Shown here: one piece after another, positions 1 through 6,979 of the stretch
How positions within the stretch are numbered: position 1 is the first letter of the stretch
Layout of the letters: every line of letters starts with the position of its first letter
NCBI GenBank assembly: GCA_007128555.1
Contig: SKXF01000076.1
Location: forward strand, 1-13,392
DNA from: Clostridia bacterium
GTDB taxonomy: Bacteria; Bacillota_E; SLMV01; PUMD01
Length of the DNA: 13,392 nt
Reading direction: 5' to 3'
The notes under the pieces: generated by a model
Told to the model about the DNA's origin: nothing
Databases searched by the model: none
The model's input: the letters and a program-made list of their open reading frames with translations, nothing else
Made by a program: the position numbers and the translations under genes

Positions 1-398
1 ACGTGATCCTCACAGAGGCCCCCCAACGTACCAAGATGCTTCTTCTGCCCGTGCACGGGAGCGTACGTTCGAATCTCGACCGATCGTCCCCGGAAGACAT
101 CATACTCCCGATCTCTCTTCAAGACCCGGTCCAGCCCGGGAGAAGAAACCTCAAGATAGTATCCATCCGGCAGACGGTCCTCCTCCAGGTCCATCCTGGC
201 CCCGAGCAGATCACTGAACCGCTGACAGTCGCCGACACTGATCCCCCCCGGTTTATCCAGGGTGACCAACATACGCGGACGTCCGTGCTCCACCGCATAC
301 TCCACTGCAACCAGAATTTGTCCTTCGGCCCTGGCGATTGGCTCCGCCAGTTGCTCCACCAATGCTTCCACTCTGCTGACTGGTTTTGACACCTGCAT
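1..398 (-). CDS. rimP: Ribosome maturation factor RimP (3' end cut by the window edge)
   Basis: RimP binds the 30S subunit and helps its late maturation in the cytoplasm. The minus-strand frame from the ATG at 398 reads MQVSKPVSRVEALVEQLAEP and runs open to base 1, about 132 residues. The RimP hallmarks are in order: an N-terminal helix (VEALVEQLAEPIARAEG), then LVTLDKPGGISVGDCQRFSDL at about residues 44-64 and YYLEVSSPGLDRVLKRDREY near 81-100, the SSPGLDR stretch being the family signature. The C-terminal SH3-like domain starts around FRGRSVEIRTYAPV and continues beyond the edge. The start is supported by AAAGGAG a few bases upstream. In most Bacillota rimP is followed by nusA and infB; those would lie to the left, outside the window. 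The frame is open at the left edge, so length and C-terminus are unknown. Confidence 0.93.
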   Translation of the reverse strand, partial: MQVSKPVSRVEALVEQLAEPIARAEGQILVAVEYAVEHGRPRMLVTLDKPGGISVGDCQRFSDLLGARMDLEEDRLPDGYYLEVSSPGLDRVLKRDREYDVFRGRSVEIRTYAPVHGQKKHLGTLGGLCEDH

Positions 399-436
399 CC
401 TACTCCTTTGCCATCCGCATTTCGGCCCCGACTATG

Positions 437-462
437 AAAAAGAGTGGGGCCGGGCCCACTCT
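437..462 (-). terminator. Terminator-like hairpin with T-run in the rimP leader
   Basis: On the minus strand AGAGTGGG (462-455) and CCCACTCT (448-441) form a perfect 8-bp stem with a 6-nt loop, followed by T residues to 437. That is the shape of an intrinsic terminator, but it lies inside the leader of rimP, downstream of the likely promoter and about 39 nt before the start codon. It may therefore act as an attenuator, or it may simply end transcription from nfo. The T-run is short (5 T), so termination may be partial. Confidence 0.6.
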
Positions 463-502
463 CGCCGTGGAACTTCCAGATTCACACACTAAGCCTAACC
501 CG

Positions 503-531
503 AGTATAGCACAGTGTGCTGCACCTTACAA
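503..531 (-). promoter_or_regulatory. Sigma-A-type promoter for rimP
   Basis: Minus strand: -35 TTGTAA at 531-526, a 17-bp spacer, and -10 TATACT at 508-503. Transcription would start near 496, giving a leader of about 98 nt that contains the terminator-like hairpin. The -35 box overlaps the stop codon of nfo (528-526). This is a match by eye to the consensus; no transcript data are available. Confidence 0.55.
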
Positions 532-1431
532 CTTTGCATGCCCCAGGTCCTCCCCTGGGGCCTCTGCACGCCAGCTGCGGACCTGATCCGCCTGCTCAGC
601 ATACTCATCGTCTGTCTTCACGGGCACCTCCATGATGAAAGGAAGGTGCGCGAGACGCTCACAGTTGACGATTCCCTTCAACCCCGCCTCGCCGATCTTC
701 CCCCTGCCCAGCTGGGCATGGCGGTCCTTGCGAGATCCCCTCTCATGCACCGAATCGTTCAGGTGGATCACCCTGAGGCGATCCAGGCCCAGGGCCAGGT
801 CAAATCCGTCGAGAAAGCAGTCCAGACCCGACGCCTCGTCCACGGCGTACCCCCGGACGAAACAGTGGCACGTATCCATGCAGATCCCCACCGAATCCGG
901 GTACTTCGCCTGCGCGATGATCGCCGCCATCTCCTCCAGGGTGCTGCCCACCTCGTTGCCCCTGCCCGACATGAGCTCCAGCAGCACCATCACGCCCCCA
1001 TCTCGAGCCTCCGATGCCCGGGTAAGTGCCCAGTCCAGCCCCTCTGCCACCAGCTCTATGCCTCGCTCGGTTCCCTGATTCCCACAGGTTCCCGGATGCA
1101 TGACCAGGTAAGGGGCGTCGAGGAGAAGGCACCGATCAAGATCCCCGGCAATCACGTCCCGGGAAAACCGCACGATGTCCTCGCGCTCAGAAGCCATGTT
1201 GACCGAGTAGGGAGCGTGCAGGACGACGGGATCCAGGTCGATCTCGTCCCGCTTCTCTCGCCAGCGGTCAATCTCTCTTCCCTTCAGCCTGCGCATCCGT
1301 CCACCCCTGGGGTTCCGGGAAAAATACTGCACACAGTTCAATCCCTGGGCCGCGGCATGGCCCGCAGCCCTAGGAAAATCACCCGCAGAGGACATGTGCG
1401 CCCCGATTCGAACCAGCTGATCCTTCGTCAA
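526..1431 (-). CDS. nfo: Endonuclease IV (AP endonuclease)
   Basis: Endonuclease IV cuts the DNA backbone 5' of abasic sites in base excision repair, using three zinc ions in a TIM barrel. The 301-residue product opens with RIGAHMSSAGDFPRA, typical of the family. All nine expected metal ligands can be seen: H72 (LHAPYS), H112 (MHPGT), E152 (LELMSG), D186 and H189 (DTCH), H223 (HLNDS), D236 and H238 (KDRHAQLGRG) and E268 (IMEVP). The length is normal (about 280-300). The start codon is TTG at 1431, with GGGAGG at 1445-1440 eight bases upstream; no better in-frame start is seen. It has its own promoter and appears monocistronic or loosely linked to rimP downstream. The C-terminal tail after residue 285 is short and not conserved. 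Function is secure from the intact motifs. Confidence 0.95.
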   Translation of the reverse strand: MTKDQLVRIGAHMSSAGDFPRAAGHAAAQGLNCVQYFSRNPRGGRMRRLKGREIDRWREKRDEIDLDPVVLHAPYSVNMASEREDIVRFSRDVIAGDLDRCLLLDAPYLVMHPGTCGNQGTERGIELVAEGLDWALTRASEARDGGVMVLLELMSGRGNEVGSTLEEMAAIIAQAKYPDSVGICMDTCHCFVRGYAVDEASGLDCFLDGFDLALGLDRLRVIHLNDSVHERGSRKDRHAQLGRGKIGEAGLKGIVNCERLAHLPFIMEVPVKTDDEYAEQADQVRSWRAEAPGEDLGHAKL

Positions 1432-1471
1432 CCTTCAATCCTCCCAACGCGCTTCAGGCGCCTCGTATAAA

Positions 1472-1500
1472 AATATACCCCGAGATCGGGCAGGAATCAA
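1472..1500 (-). promoter_or_regulatory. Sigma-A-type promoter for nfo
   Basis: Minus strand: -35 TTGATT at 1500-1495, exactly 17 bp, and -10 TATATT at 1477-1472. The start of transcription would fall near 1465, some 34 nt before the TTG start codon. A small inverted repeat, TAGAG with a 7-nt loop and CTCTA (1506-1522), lies directly upstream of the -35 box; whether it is an operator cannot be told. Confidence 0.55.
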
Positions 1501-1783
1501 CGAGGTAGAGGCGAAAACTCTATAGATTCTGAACATAACATCCCCTTCGGTATGCAGGTACCTCGCCTTCGGGGTGGGCAACGCCAGGTCTCAACGGCAC
1601 GACACGTGCCCCGTAGGCATGGGGCCAGCAGGGACACGCATGACCATCGACCATGGCAGCTGCCCAATGGCGGCGACGTGTGAAACATCGGTCACAATAT
1701 CAAGGGGACGATGATCTTGTTGCCCGTGGTGGGAAACCTCGGAGCAGCGGGAGGCTCGCCCTCTTTCTGAGAGGATGATTCAT
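1501..1783. other. Divergent intergenic spacer between nfo and the dehydrogenase gene
   Basis: These 283 bases separate the divergent nfo and dehydrogenase genes. I find no convincing coding frame: the longest, 1688-1497 on the minus strand, has no family resemblance. Small inverted repeats are present: TAGAG/CTCTA at 1506-1522, GGCACG-ACA-CGTGCC at 1596-1610, the palindrome GGCAGCTGCC near 1656, and CCTC/GAGG just before the dehydrogenase start. I compared it by eye with lysine, SAM, glycine, cobalamin, fluoride and T-box elements on both strands and saw no match. No clear plus-strand promoter stands out. Confidence 0.4.
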
Positions 1784-2731
1784 ATGACCCTGGAGGTTAT
1801 GCTGACGGACAGGCGGGTGATCGAATCATCACTGGATATGCTGCAACAGGAGGCCCCCTGGGCGGTGTTTCACGCCGCCTCCTCCGAGGAGGAGGCCCTC
1901 GCCCTGGCTGATCGGATCCATGTTCTGTGTGGATGGCCCGGTGAGAAGCTCCTGGAAGCATCGAGGAACCTGAAATGGCTGCACGTCGGAGCGGCTGGCG
2001 TCAACCAGCTGCCGCTGGCGGAGCTCAGCAGGAGGGGCATCATCACCACGAATGCCCAGGGGATGCACGGGGATACCATCGCGGATCACGTGATGGCCCT
2101 CATCCTGGCCTGGTCGCGGAAGTTGCCCCTGCGCCTGCAGCGGCAGCGTGAGGGCCTCTGGGACCGGGGAGGCGATGCCAGGGAACTGGCGGGCACCACC
2201 CTCGGAGTGATCGGCCTGGGAGGGATTGGACGCAAGGTCGCCGGGCGGGCACGGGCCTTTGGCATGACGGTCATCGGCACCCGGCGCAGCGGCGGTGACG
2301 TCCCGGAGGCCGATGCCGTATACCACGCCGATCAGATGCTCGAGATGCTCCCCCGCTGCGAGTTCGTCGCCGTCTGCTGCCCCCTCACTGCCCAGACCGA
2401 GGGGTTGCTCGGGCGCGAGGCCCTCAGGACCCTGCCGCGGGGAGCCTTCATCGTCAACATCGCCCGTGGTAAGGTCATCGACGAGGAGGAACTGATCGCG
2501 GCCCTGCGCGAGGAGCACCTCGGGGGAGCCGGCCTGGACGTGTTTGCCGTGGAACCCCTGCCGGAGGACTCCCCGCTGTGGACCCTGGAAAACGTGATGG
2601 TGACCCCCCACGTCGCCGGGGAGCAAAGCAGGGGCGGCGAGAAGGTCGCTCGCCGCCTGATCGAGAATCTGAAACGCTGGCACCGGGAGGAACCCCTCAT
2701 GTGGGTGGTCGACTACGAGGCGGGCTACTGA
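1784..2731 (+). CDS. D-2-hydroxyacid dehydrogenase, NAD(P)-dependent
   Basis: The product belongs to the D-isomer-specific 2-hydroxyacid dehydrogenases, cytosolic enzymes that interconvert 2-keto and D-2-hydroxy acids; the substrate cannot be read from sequence. From the ATG at 1784 it has 315 residues, a normal length. The Rossmann dinucleotide site GLGGIG is at residues 144-149. The catalytic triad is complete: Arg228 in NIARGKVID, Glu257 in DVFAVEPLP and His276 in VTPHVAG. The start at 1784 is preferred over the in-frame ATG at 1775 because GAGAGG (1769-1774) touches the latter but sits nine bases before the former. The residue after the cofactor strand is TRRS, which hints at NADP(H) rather than NADH, but this is an inference. 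The 3' end overlaps the convergent ylbF-family gene by seven bases. Confidence 0.9.
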   Translation: MTLEVMLTDRRVIESSLDMLQQEAPWAVFHAASSEEEALALADRIHVLCGWPGEKLLEASRNLKWLHVGAAGVNQLPLAELSRRGIITTNAQGMHGDTIADHVMALILAWSRKLPLRLQRQREGLWDRGGDARELAGTTLGVIGLGGIGRKVAGRARAFGMTVIGTRRSGGDVPEADAVYHADQMLEMLPRCEFVAVCCPLTAQTEGLLGREALRTLPRGAFIVNIARGKVIDEEELIAALREEHLGGAGLDVFAVEPLPEDSPLWTLENVMVTPHVAGEQSRGGEKVARRLIENLKRWHREEPLMWVVDYEAGY

Positions 2732-3123
2732 TCCTGGATGGCTTCGGCGTCGTCCGGGGGAGTGAGATCCTCCTCAGAGGGCGCCTGGGGCAGGTCCAGG
2801 TCGATGGCCCCGGCGAGGATGCCCTGCACATCTGCGATCATCTGCACCATCCGCGCCTCAGCATGCAGGTAGTCCCGCACCTCCGGCTTCAGATCCAGGA
2901 TGCTGCGAAGACTGGCCAGTTCCTCTCGTTCCTCGTCGGTCAGCTCGCCGCCGCTCATCTGCTTGACCTGGTAATCAAGCTGCCGCTGGTGAAACTGGGA
3001 GATCAGCTTGAGACTCCGGTCATCATCTCCGATGTTGTCGCGGGCCTGCTGGTATTTCTGGTACTGTTGCGATCCGCGGAGAGCCCGCGCCAGTTCATGG
3101 GCACAATCGTGAACATTCTGCAA
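2725..3123 (-). CDS. YlbF/YmcA-family protein
   Basis: A 132-residue, mostly helical, highly charged protein of the YlbF family. In Bacillus subtilis YlbF and YmcA form a complex with YaaT that influences RNase Y processing, competence and sporulation; the role of a stand-alone member like this is not known. The N-terminus MQNVHDCAHELARALRGSQQ and the following YQKYQQARDNI are characteristic. The middle (QFHQRQLDYQVKQMSGG, 43-59) fits the second helix, and the C-terminus is an acidic, Pro-rich tail after residue 108. The TTG start at 3123 is chosen over the ATG at 3153: it has a near-perfect GGGAGGTGA just upstream and gives the normal family N-terminus, and the longer form would overlap the preceding gene. 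It is the last gene of the operon, four bases after the thioesterase stop. The paired C-terminal cysteines of some members are absent. Confidence 0.85.
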   Translation of the reverse strand: MQNVHDCAHELARALRGSQQYQKYQQARDNIGDDDRSLKLISQFHQRQLDYQVKQMSGGELTDEEREELASLRSILDLKPEVRDYLHAEARMVQMIADVQGILAGAIDLDLPQAPSEEDLTPPDDAEAIQDQ

Positions 3124-3127
3124 GTTG

Positions 3128-3562
3128 TCACCTCCCTCTGAGCGTCCGGTCATCGGGGGTCATGAAGGAACCACTGCCCTCGGCGAGGGGCGTGCCTCCC
3201 TCTTCGGAGCAAATGGCCGCCTCGGCCCGGAAAAGCCGACCCCGGCGTTTCAACAGCCGGCCCTGCACCCAGAGTTGCCTCTGGACCTCGATGGGAGCGT
3301 GATAGCGAACCTTGAGTTCTGCCGTCAGGGTGTCGGCGCCACAGGTGTGATGGATGGCCCACCACATGGCGTCATCGAGAAGGGCCGCAATGGCTCCCCC
3401 GTGGGCGAGGCCACCAAAACCCCCAAAGAACGCGGGAATCTGCCCCTCGGCGACGGCGCCCTCGGAGCCCCAGGGGGCAAACCCCATCTTCATGCCGCCC
3501 TCGCTGTCGGCCCCGCAGACCATGCAGCGCGAGGCATCCCTCATGCGGTCATCGAGATTCAT
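3128..3562 (-). CDS. PaaI-type hotdog-fold thioesterase
   Basis: A 144-residue hotdog-fold protein of the PaaI acyl-CoA thioesterase group, which hydrolyses CoA thioesters in the cytosol; the substrate is unknown. The core signature is LAHGGAIAALLDDAMWWA (residues 52-69), with HGG at 54-56 and the likely catalytic acidic residue among D63/D64. The N-terminus carries CMVCG (13-17), a CxxC seen in a subset of these proteins. The central strand LTAELKVRYHAPI (79-91) and the following strands are as expected. Its ATG overlaps the TGA of the upstream deaminase gene as ATGA, so translation is probably coupled. Such proteins are common and often annotated without a role; its place at the end of a SAM-recycling operon does not show which thioester it uses. 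Confidence 0.87.
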   Translation of the reverse strand: MNLDDRMRDASRCMVCGADSEGGMKMGFAPWGSEGAVAEGQIPAFFGGFGGLAHGGAIAALLDDAMWWAIHHTCGADTLTAELKVRYHAPIEVQRQLWVQGRLLKRRGRLFRAEAAICSEEGGTPLAEGSGSFMTPDDRTLRGR

Positions 3563-4872
3563 GGGGATCCCACCCTTGAAACGAGATCCTCGGCGGCCGC
3601 CAGGGCCTCCTGGAGGATCACTTCCTCTGCCAGCCGGACGGTACGCCGGCCTGAGACAACGGGCTCTCCGTCGACGTAGACGTCCCGAACATCGCCGGGG
3701 CCGGCCGAATAGGCCAGGAGGGATAAGATGTCATGGCGGGGGACGAGATGGGGCGCATCGAGGTCGACGATGGCAAGGTCGGCCTTCATACCCACTGACA
3801 GTTCGCCAACGTCCTCGAGGCCGCAGGCCCTCGCGCCCCCCCGGGTGGCAAGATAGAGCATCGTCGCCGCCGGGATCCGCTCGGGGTCACGGTGGACCCC
3901 CTTCTGCATCAGCGCGGCTGCCCTCATCTCCGACCAGAGATCAAGGCGACCCGTACTGCACGCTCCGTCGGTGCCCAGGCCCACGGTGACACCCGCCTCC
4001 AGCATCTGTCCGAGGGGAGCGATCCCGCTGCCGAGTTTCAGGTTGCTGCCCGGGCAGTGAACCACCCCGGCACCAGCGTCCCTCAACAGCACGAGGTCCT
4101 CCTCGTCGACGTGGACGCAGTGGGCAGCGATGAGGGGCAGGACGTCCAGGAGCCCAACCCGGTCCAGGTATTGAACCGGGCTCATCCCGTATTGCTCGCG
4201 GATACCTTCGATCTCATCGACGGTCTCAGCCACGTGGATGTGAATGCCACATCCGAGCTCCGTCGCCAGGGAACGCACCTGCTCCATGTACTCGGGCGGA
4301 CACGTATACGGTGCATGGGGACCCAGCTGCACCTGGAGTCGCCCCCCCGCGGAGCCATGCCATCGTTCGAACAGCGCCCGCGACCGGTGCAGATCCTCCT
4401 GTCCCCCCGGCTTGATCCCGATCAGTCCCTCTGACAGAATCCCCCGCATCCCCAGGTCGGCGGTCGCCCTCGCCGCCTCATCCATGTGAAAATACATGTC
4501 TGCGAAGGTGGTGACGCCCCCCCTCAGCATCTCGAGGGCTGCCAGGGCCGTTCCCCAGTAGACATCCTCCGGGGACAGGTGGGCCTCTGCAGGCCAGATC
4601 CATTCTTCGAGCCACCGCATCAGGGGCAGGTCATCGGCGTAGCCCCGGAACAGGCTCATGGCCCCGTGGCAGTGAGCATTGATCAGCCCGGGCATCACGA
4701 CGCAGCCGGAGACATCGACGGTCTCTGCACAGGCAGCGTCCGCCAGGGCCCCGGGAGCAGCCACCGCCGCGATGTTGCCTTCTCTGACCAACAGGTCACC
4801 GGGCAGAACCTTCACCGAACCCTCGCCTCCGGGTACGACGAGATGCCCCCCAGAAAAGATATGATCATCCAT
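3559..4872 (-). CDS. mtaD: 5'-methylthioadenosine / S-adenosylhomocysteine deaminase
   Basis: A 437-residue metal-dependent amidohydrolase of the MtaD group (prototype TM0936 of Thermotoga maritima), which converts the adenine of MTA, SAH and adenosine to hypoxanthine with release of ammonia. The metal and substrate residues are all visible: H67 and H69 (NAHCHGAM), E96 (WPAEAHL), H186 (GPHAPYT), H213 and E216 (HIHVAET), H251 (AHCVH) and D302 (GTDGACS). The composite beta domain is formed by the N-terminal ~60 residues and the C-terminus after GMKADLAIVD (361-370). Neighbours ahcY and an MTAP-family gene support this substrate over guanine or chlorohydrolase activity. The start at 4872 has only a GAGGGGG-type site overlapping the degV-family stop, 18 bases away. 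Members of this family are hard to tell from other nucleoside deaminases by sequence alone, so the exact substrate order is inferred. Confidence 0.88.
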   Translation of the reverse strand: MDDHIFSGGHLVVPGGEGSVKVLPGDLLVREGNIAAVAAPGALADAACAETVDVSGCVVMPGLINAHCHGAMSLFRGYADDLPLMRWLEEWIWPAEAHLSPEDVYWGTALAALEMLRGGVTTFADMYFHMDEAARATADLGMRGILSEGLIGIKPGGQEDLHRSRALFERWHGSAGGRLQVQLGPHAPYTCPPEYMEQVRSLATELGCGIHIHVAETVDEIEGIREQYGMSPVQYLDRVGLLDVLPLIAAHCVHVDEEDLVLLRDAGAGVVHCPGSNLKLGSGIAPLGQMLEAGVTVGLGTDGACSTGRLDLWSEMRAAALMQKGVHRDPERIPAATMLYLATRGGARACGLEDVGELSVGMKADLAIVDLDAPHLVPRHDILSLLAYSAGPGDVRDVYVDGEPVVSGRRTVRLAEEVILQEALAAAEDLVSRVGSP

Positions 4873-4890
4873 GGTCCCGTTCGGTCCCCC

Positions 4891-5715
4891 TCAAACCCCG
4901 ACCACGATCGCACCGGCACCCGCGTGGGTGGAGATGACGCATCCCATGTCCCCCATCACGATCCTCTTCGGGCCGAGGACCTCGATCTGGTCAGCCAGCC
5001 ACTTAGCCCGCTCCGGGTTTCCTGCGTGACTGATGCCCACGATGCGGTCCCCGATGTTCTCCGTTTCGCGAACCTTGTCCAGTACCCTCTGGTACAGTTT
5101 GTCGGCACCCCGGATCTTCTCCAGGACCTCGAGAGCACCCTCGACATTGTGAACAAGGGGCCTGATGCCGATCAGGTCCGCCAGTTTGCCCTGCCAGGCG
5201 GGGATGCGACCTCCCTTGACCAGGTTGACCATGTTGGCGACGGCCATCAGGGCCATGTGCTCGTCACGATAACGGGTCAGTTCCCCGACGACCTCCTCCA
5301 CGGTGCCGCCTTCCCCGACCAGCTCCGCCGCTCGAACCACCTGGGCCCCCTCGGCCAGGCTCGCGGACAGGCTGTCAAAAACCGTGACCCGGTCGCCGAG
5401 CATCTGGGCAGCCACCGTTGCAGACTGGGCCGTTCCACTCAGCTTGCTTGACATGGTGATGCACAGAACCGGACCCTTCTCCAGCAGGGGTGTAAACGCC
5501 TTGATAAAATCGCCAGGCGATGGCTGTGACGTCTTTGGAAGCTCCTTTGCCCCGGCCATCATGGCCAGGAACGCCTCCGGTGTCCGCGTGCCATCCAGGA
5601 AGTGTTCGCCCTCAAGGGTCACATTCAACGGAACGACCGTCAGTCCCAGTTCCTCGATCACGTCCCCGGGCAGATCTGCCGTGGTGTCGGTGACGATCTG
5701 AATCGGCTCCCCCAA
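4891..5715 (-). CDS. DegV-family (fatty-acid-binding) protein
   Basis: A 274-residue DegV-family protein. Family members bind a fatty acid between two domains; in Firmicutes some (FakB) present fatty acids to the kinase FakA for phosphorylation. The signature pieces are IVTDTTADLP (7-16), KTSQPSPGDF (61-70), ITMSSKLSGTAQSA (86-99), VFDSLSASLAEG (112-123), NLVKGGRI (164-171) and the C-terminal CVISTHAGAGAIVVG (259-273). The start is TTG at 5715, preceded by GGGAGGGG at good distance; no ATG fits. It sits 16 bases after ahcY and 18 before the deaminase gene, hence in the operon. Its presence between two SAM-recycling genes is unexplained. No fakA-like gene is in the window, so whether this is a true FakB cannot be judged. 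Confidence 0.92.
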   Translation of the reverse strand: MGEPIQIVTDTTADLPGDVIEELGLTVVPLNVTLEGEHFLDGTRTPEAFLAMMAGAKELPKTSQPSPGDFIKAFTPLLEKGPVLCITMSSKLSGTAQSATVAAQMLGDRVTVFDSLSASLAEGAQVVRAAELVGEGGTVEEVVGELTRYRDEHMALMAVANMVNLVKGGRIPAWQGKLADLIGIRPLVHNVEGALEVLEKIRGADKLYQRVLDKVRETENIGDRIVGISHAGNPERAKWLADQIEVLGPKRIVMGDMGCVISTHAGAGAIVVGV

Positions 5716-5731
5716 TTCAATCCCCTCCCTC

Positions 5732-6979
5732 TCAGTCCATACGCCAGCTGTTCAGGTACTCTGTCTGCCTCTCGGTGAGCCGGTCAATGTCAATCCCTAG
5801 GGCCTTCAGTCGCAGCGAAGCAACCTTCTGGTCGATCTCGTCGGTCACGCGGTGAACCCCGGGGGGCAGGTCGCCCTCCCGGACAAGGTAATCAAGGGCC
5901 AGGAGCTGAAGCGCAAAACTCATGTCCATGATCTCGGCGGGATGGCCATCGGCACAGGCCAGGTTCACGAGCCGTCCCTCGCCCAGCAAATACAACCGGA
6001 CGCCGTCGGGGCGGCGGTATTCGGTGATATTGGCCCGAACCTGTCGCGAGGGGTAGTGGCGTTCAAGATCGGTCACCGCCACCTCCACGTCGAAGTGTCC
6101 CGCATTGCACAGGATCGCTCCGTCCTTCATAGCGGCGAAGTGCCGATCGCAGATGACATCGCGGCATCCGGTGACGGTGATGAAGATATCGCCCCGGGGG
6201 GCGGCCTCGTCCATGGTCGTCACCTCGCACCCGTCCATCAGGGCCTCGTTGGCCGCGATCGGATCGACCTCGGTGACCAGCACCCGGGCTCCCATGCCCC
6301 GGGCCCGCAGGGCCACGCCCTTGCCGCACCAGCCGTATCCTGCAATCACGACCAGCTTCCCTGCAGCAACAAGGTTCGTTGACCGCAGGATCCCGTCCCA
6401 AACGGACTGTCCCGTCCCGTAGCGGTTGTCAAAAAGGTACTTGGACAGGGCATCGTTGACCGCGATCATCGGAAACCCCAGCTCGCCCGCATCGTGCATA
6501 GCCCTCAGGCGCAACAGGCCGGTGGTCGTCTCCTCGGCACCGCCCACGACATCCGCCAGCAAATCCCTTCTCCGGCTGTGCAGAAGGGTCACCAGGTCTC
6601 CGCCATCGTCGATGATGAGGTTGGGGCCGGAGTTGACCACCTTCATGACAAAGGCCTCGTACTCGGCCGCCGTCGCCCCGTACCAGCTGTGCACCTCAAC
6701 CCCCTCCGAGGCAAGCCCGGCTGCCACATCGTCCTGGGTGGACAGGGGATTGGAGCCGGTGATCGTCACCTCGGCACCGAGGTCGGCCAGGACCCGGGCC
6801 AGGTGCGCCGTCTTGGCCTCGAGATGAAGGCAGATCCCCACCCGCAGGCCGTCGAAGGGCCGAGCCTGCCTGTACTCATCCCGCAGACGATTCAACACCG
6901 GCATGTGGGCGGCGGCCCAGTCCATTTTGACCTGCCCCGCGGGAGCCAGTTCCTGATTCCGTACCGTACTACCTTTCAT
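5732..6979 (-). CDS. ahcY: S-adenosylhomocysteine hydrolase, short (archaeal/Thermotoga-like) form
   Basis: Cytosolic NAD-dependent hydrolase that splits SAH into homocysteine and adenosine; some archaeal relatives prefer S-inosylhomocysteine. From the ATG at 6979 it has 415 residues and lacks the insert of most bacterial enzymes. Key elements (residues counted from this ATG): HLEAKTA (52-58), IIDDGGDL (122-129), EETTTG, NDALSKYLFDNRYGTGQS (175-192) with the catalytic Lys and Asp, the NAD-site GYGWCGKG (214-221), CNAGHFDVE and ADGHPAEIMDMS. The start at 6979 is chosen over the ATG at 6997 because GGAGG lies 11 bases upstream of it and nothing like it precedes 6997. It overlaps the phosphorylase gene by 11 bases. 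The C-terminus ends YLNSWRMD, without the Lys/Tyr-containing tail (…DHYRY) of the classical enzyme. Family call is secure; substrate preference is open. Confidence 0.93.
   Translation of the reverse strand: MKGSTVRNQELAPAGQVKMDWAAAHMPVLNRLRDEYRQARPFDGLRVGICLHLEAKTAHLARVLADLGAEVTITGSNPLSTQDDVAAGLASEGVEVHSWYGATAAEYEAFVMKVVNSGPNLIIDDGGDLVTLLHSRRRDLLADVVGGAEETTTGLLRLRAMHDAGELGFPMIAVNDALSKYLFDNRYGTGQSVWDGILRSTNLVAAGKLVVIAGYGWCGKGVALRARGMGARVLVTEVDPIAANEALMDGCEVTTMDEAAPRGDIFITVTGCRDVICDRHFAAMKDGAILCNAGHFDVEVAVTDLERHYPSRQVRANITEYRRPDGVRLYLLGEGRLVNLACADGHPAEIMDMSFALQLLALDYLVREGDLPPGVHRVTDEIDQKVASLRLKALGIDIDRLTERQTEYLNSWRMD

Noticed and set aside
514..1470. Plus-strand frame of 318 codons opposite nfo
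   Set aside because: It is the antisense shadow of nfo, whose protein matches its family from end to end; GC-rich codon use keeps the opposite frame open.
4486..5451. Plus-strand frame of 321 codons across the deaminase and degV-family genes
   Set aside because: Spans two well-supported minus-strand genes and has no family resemblance.
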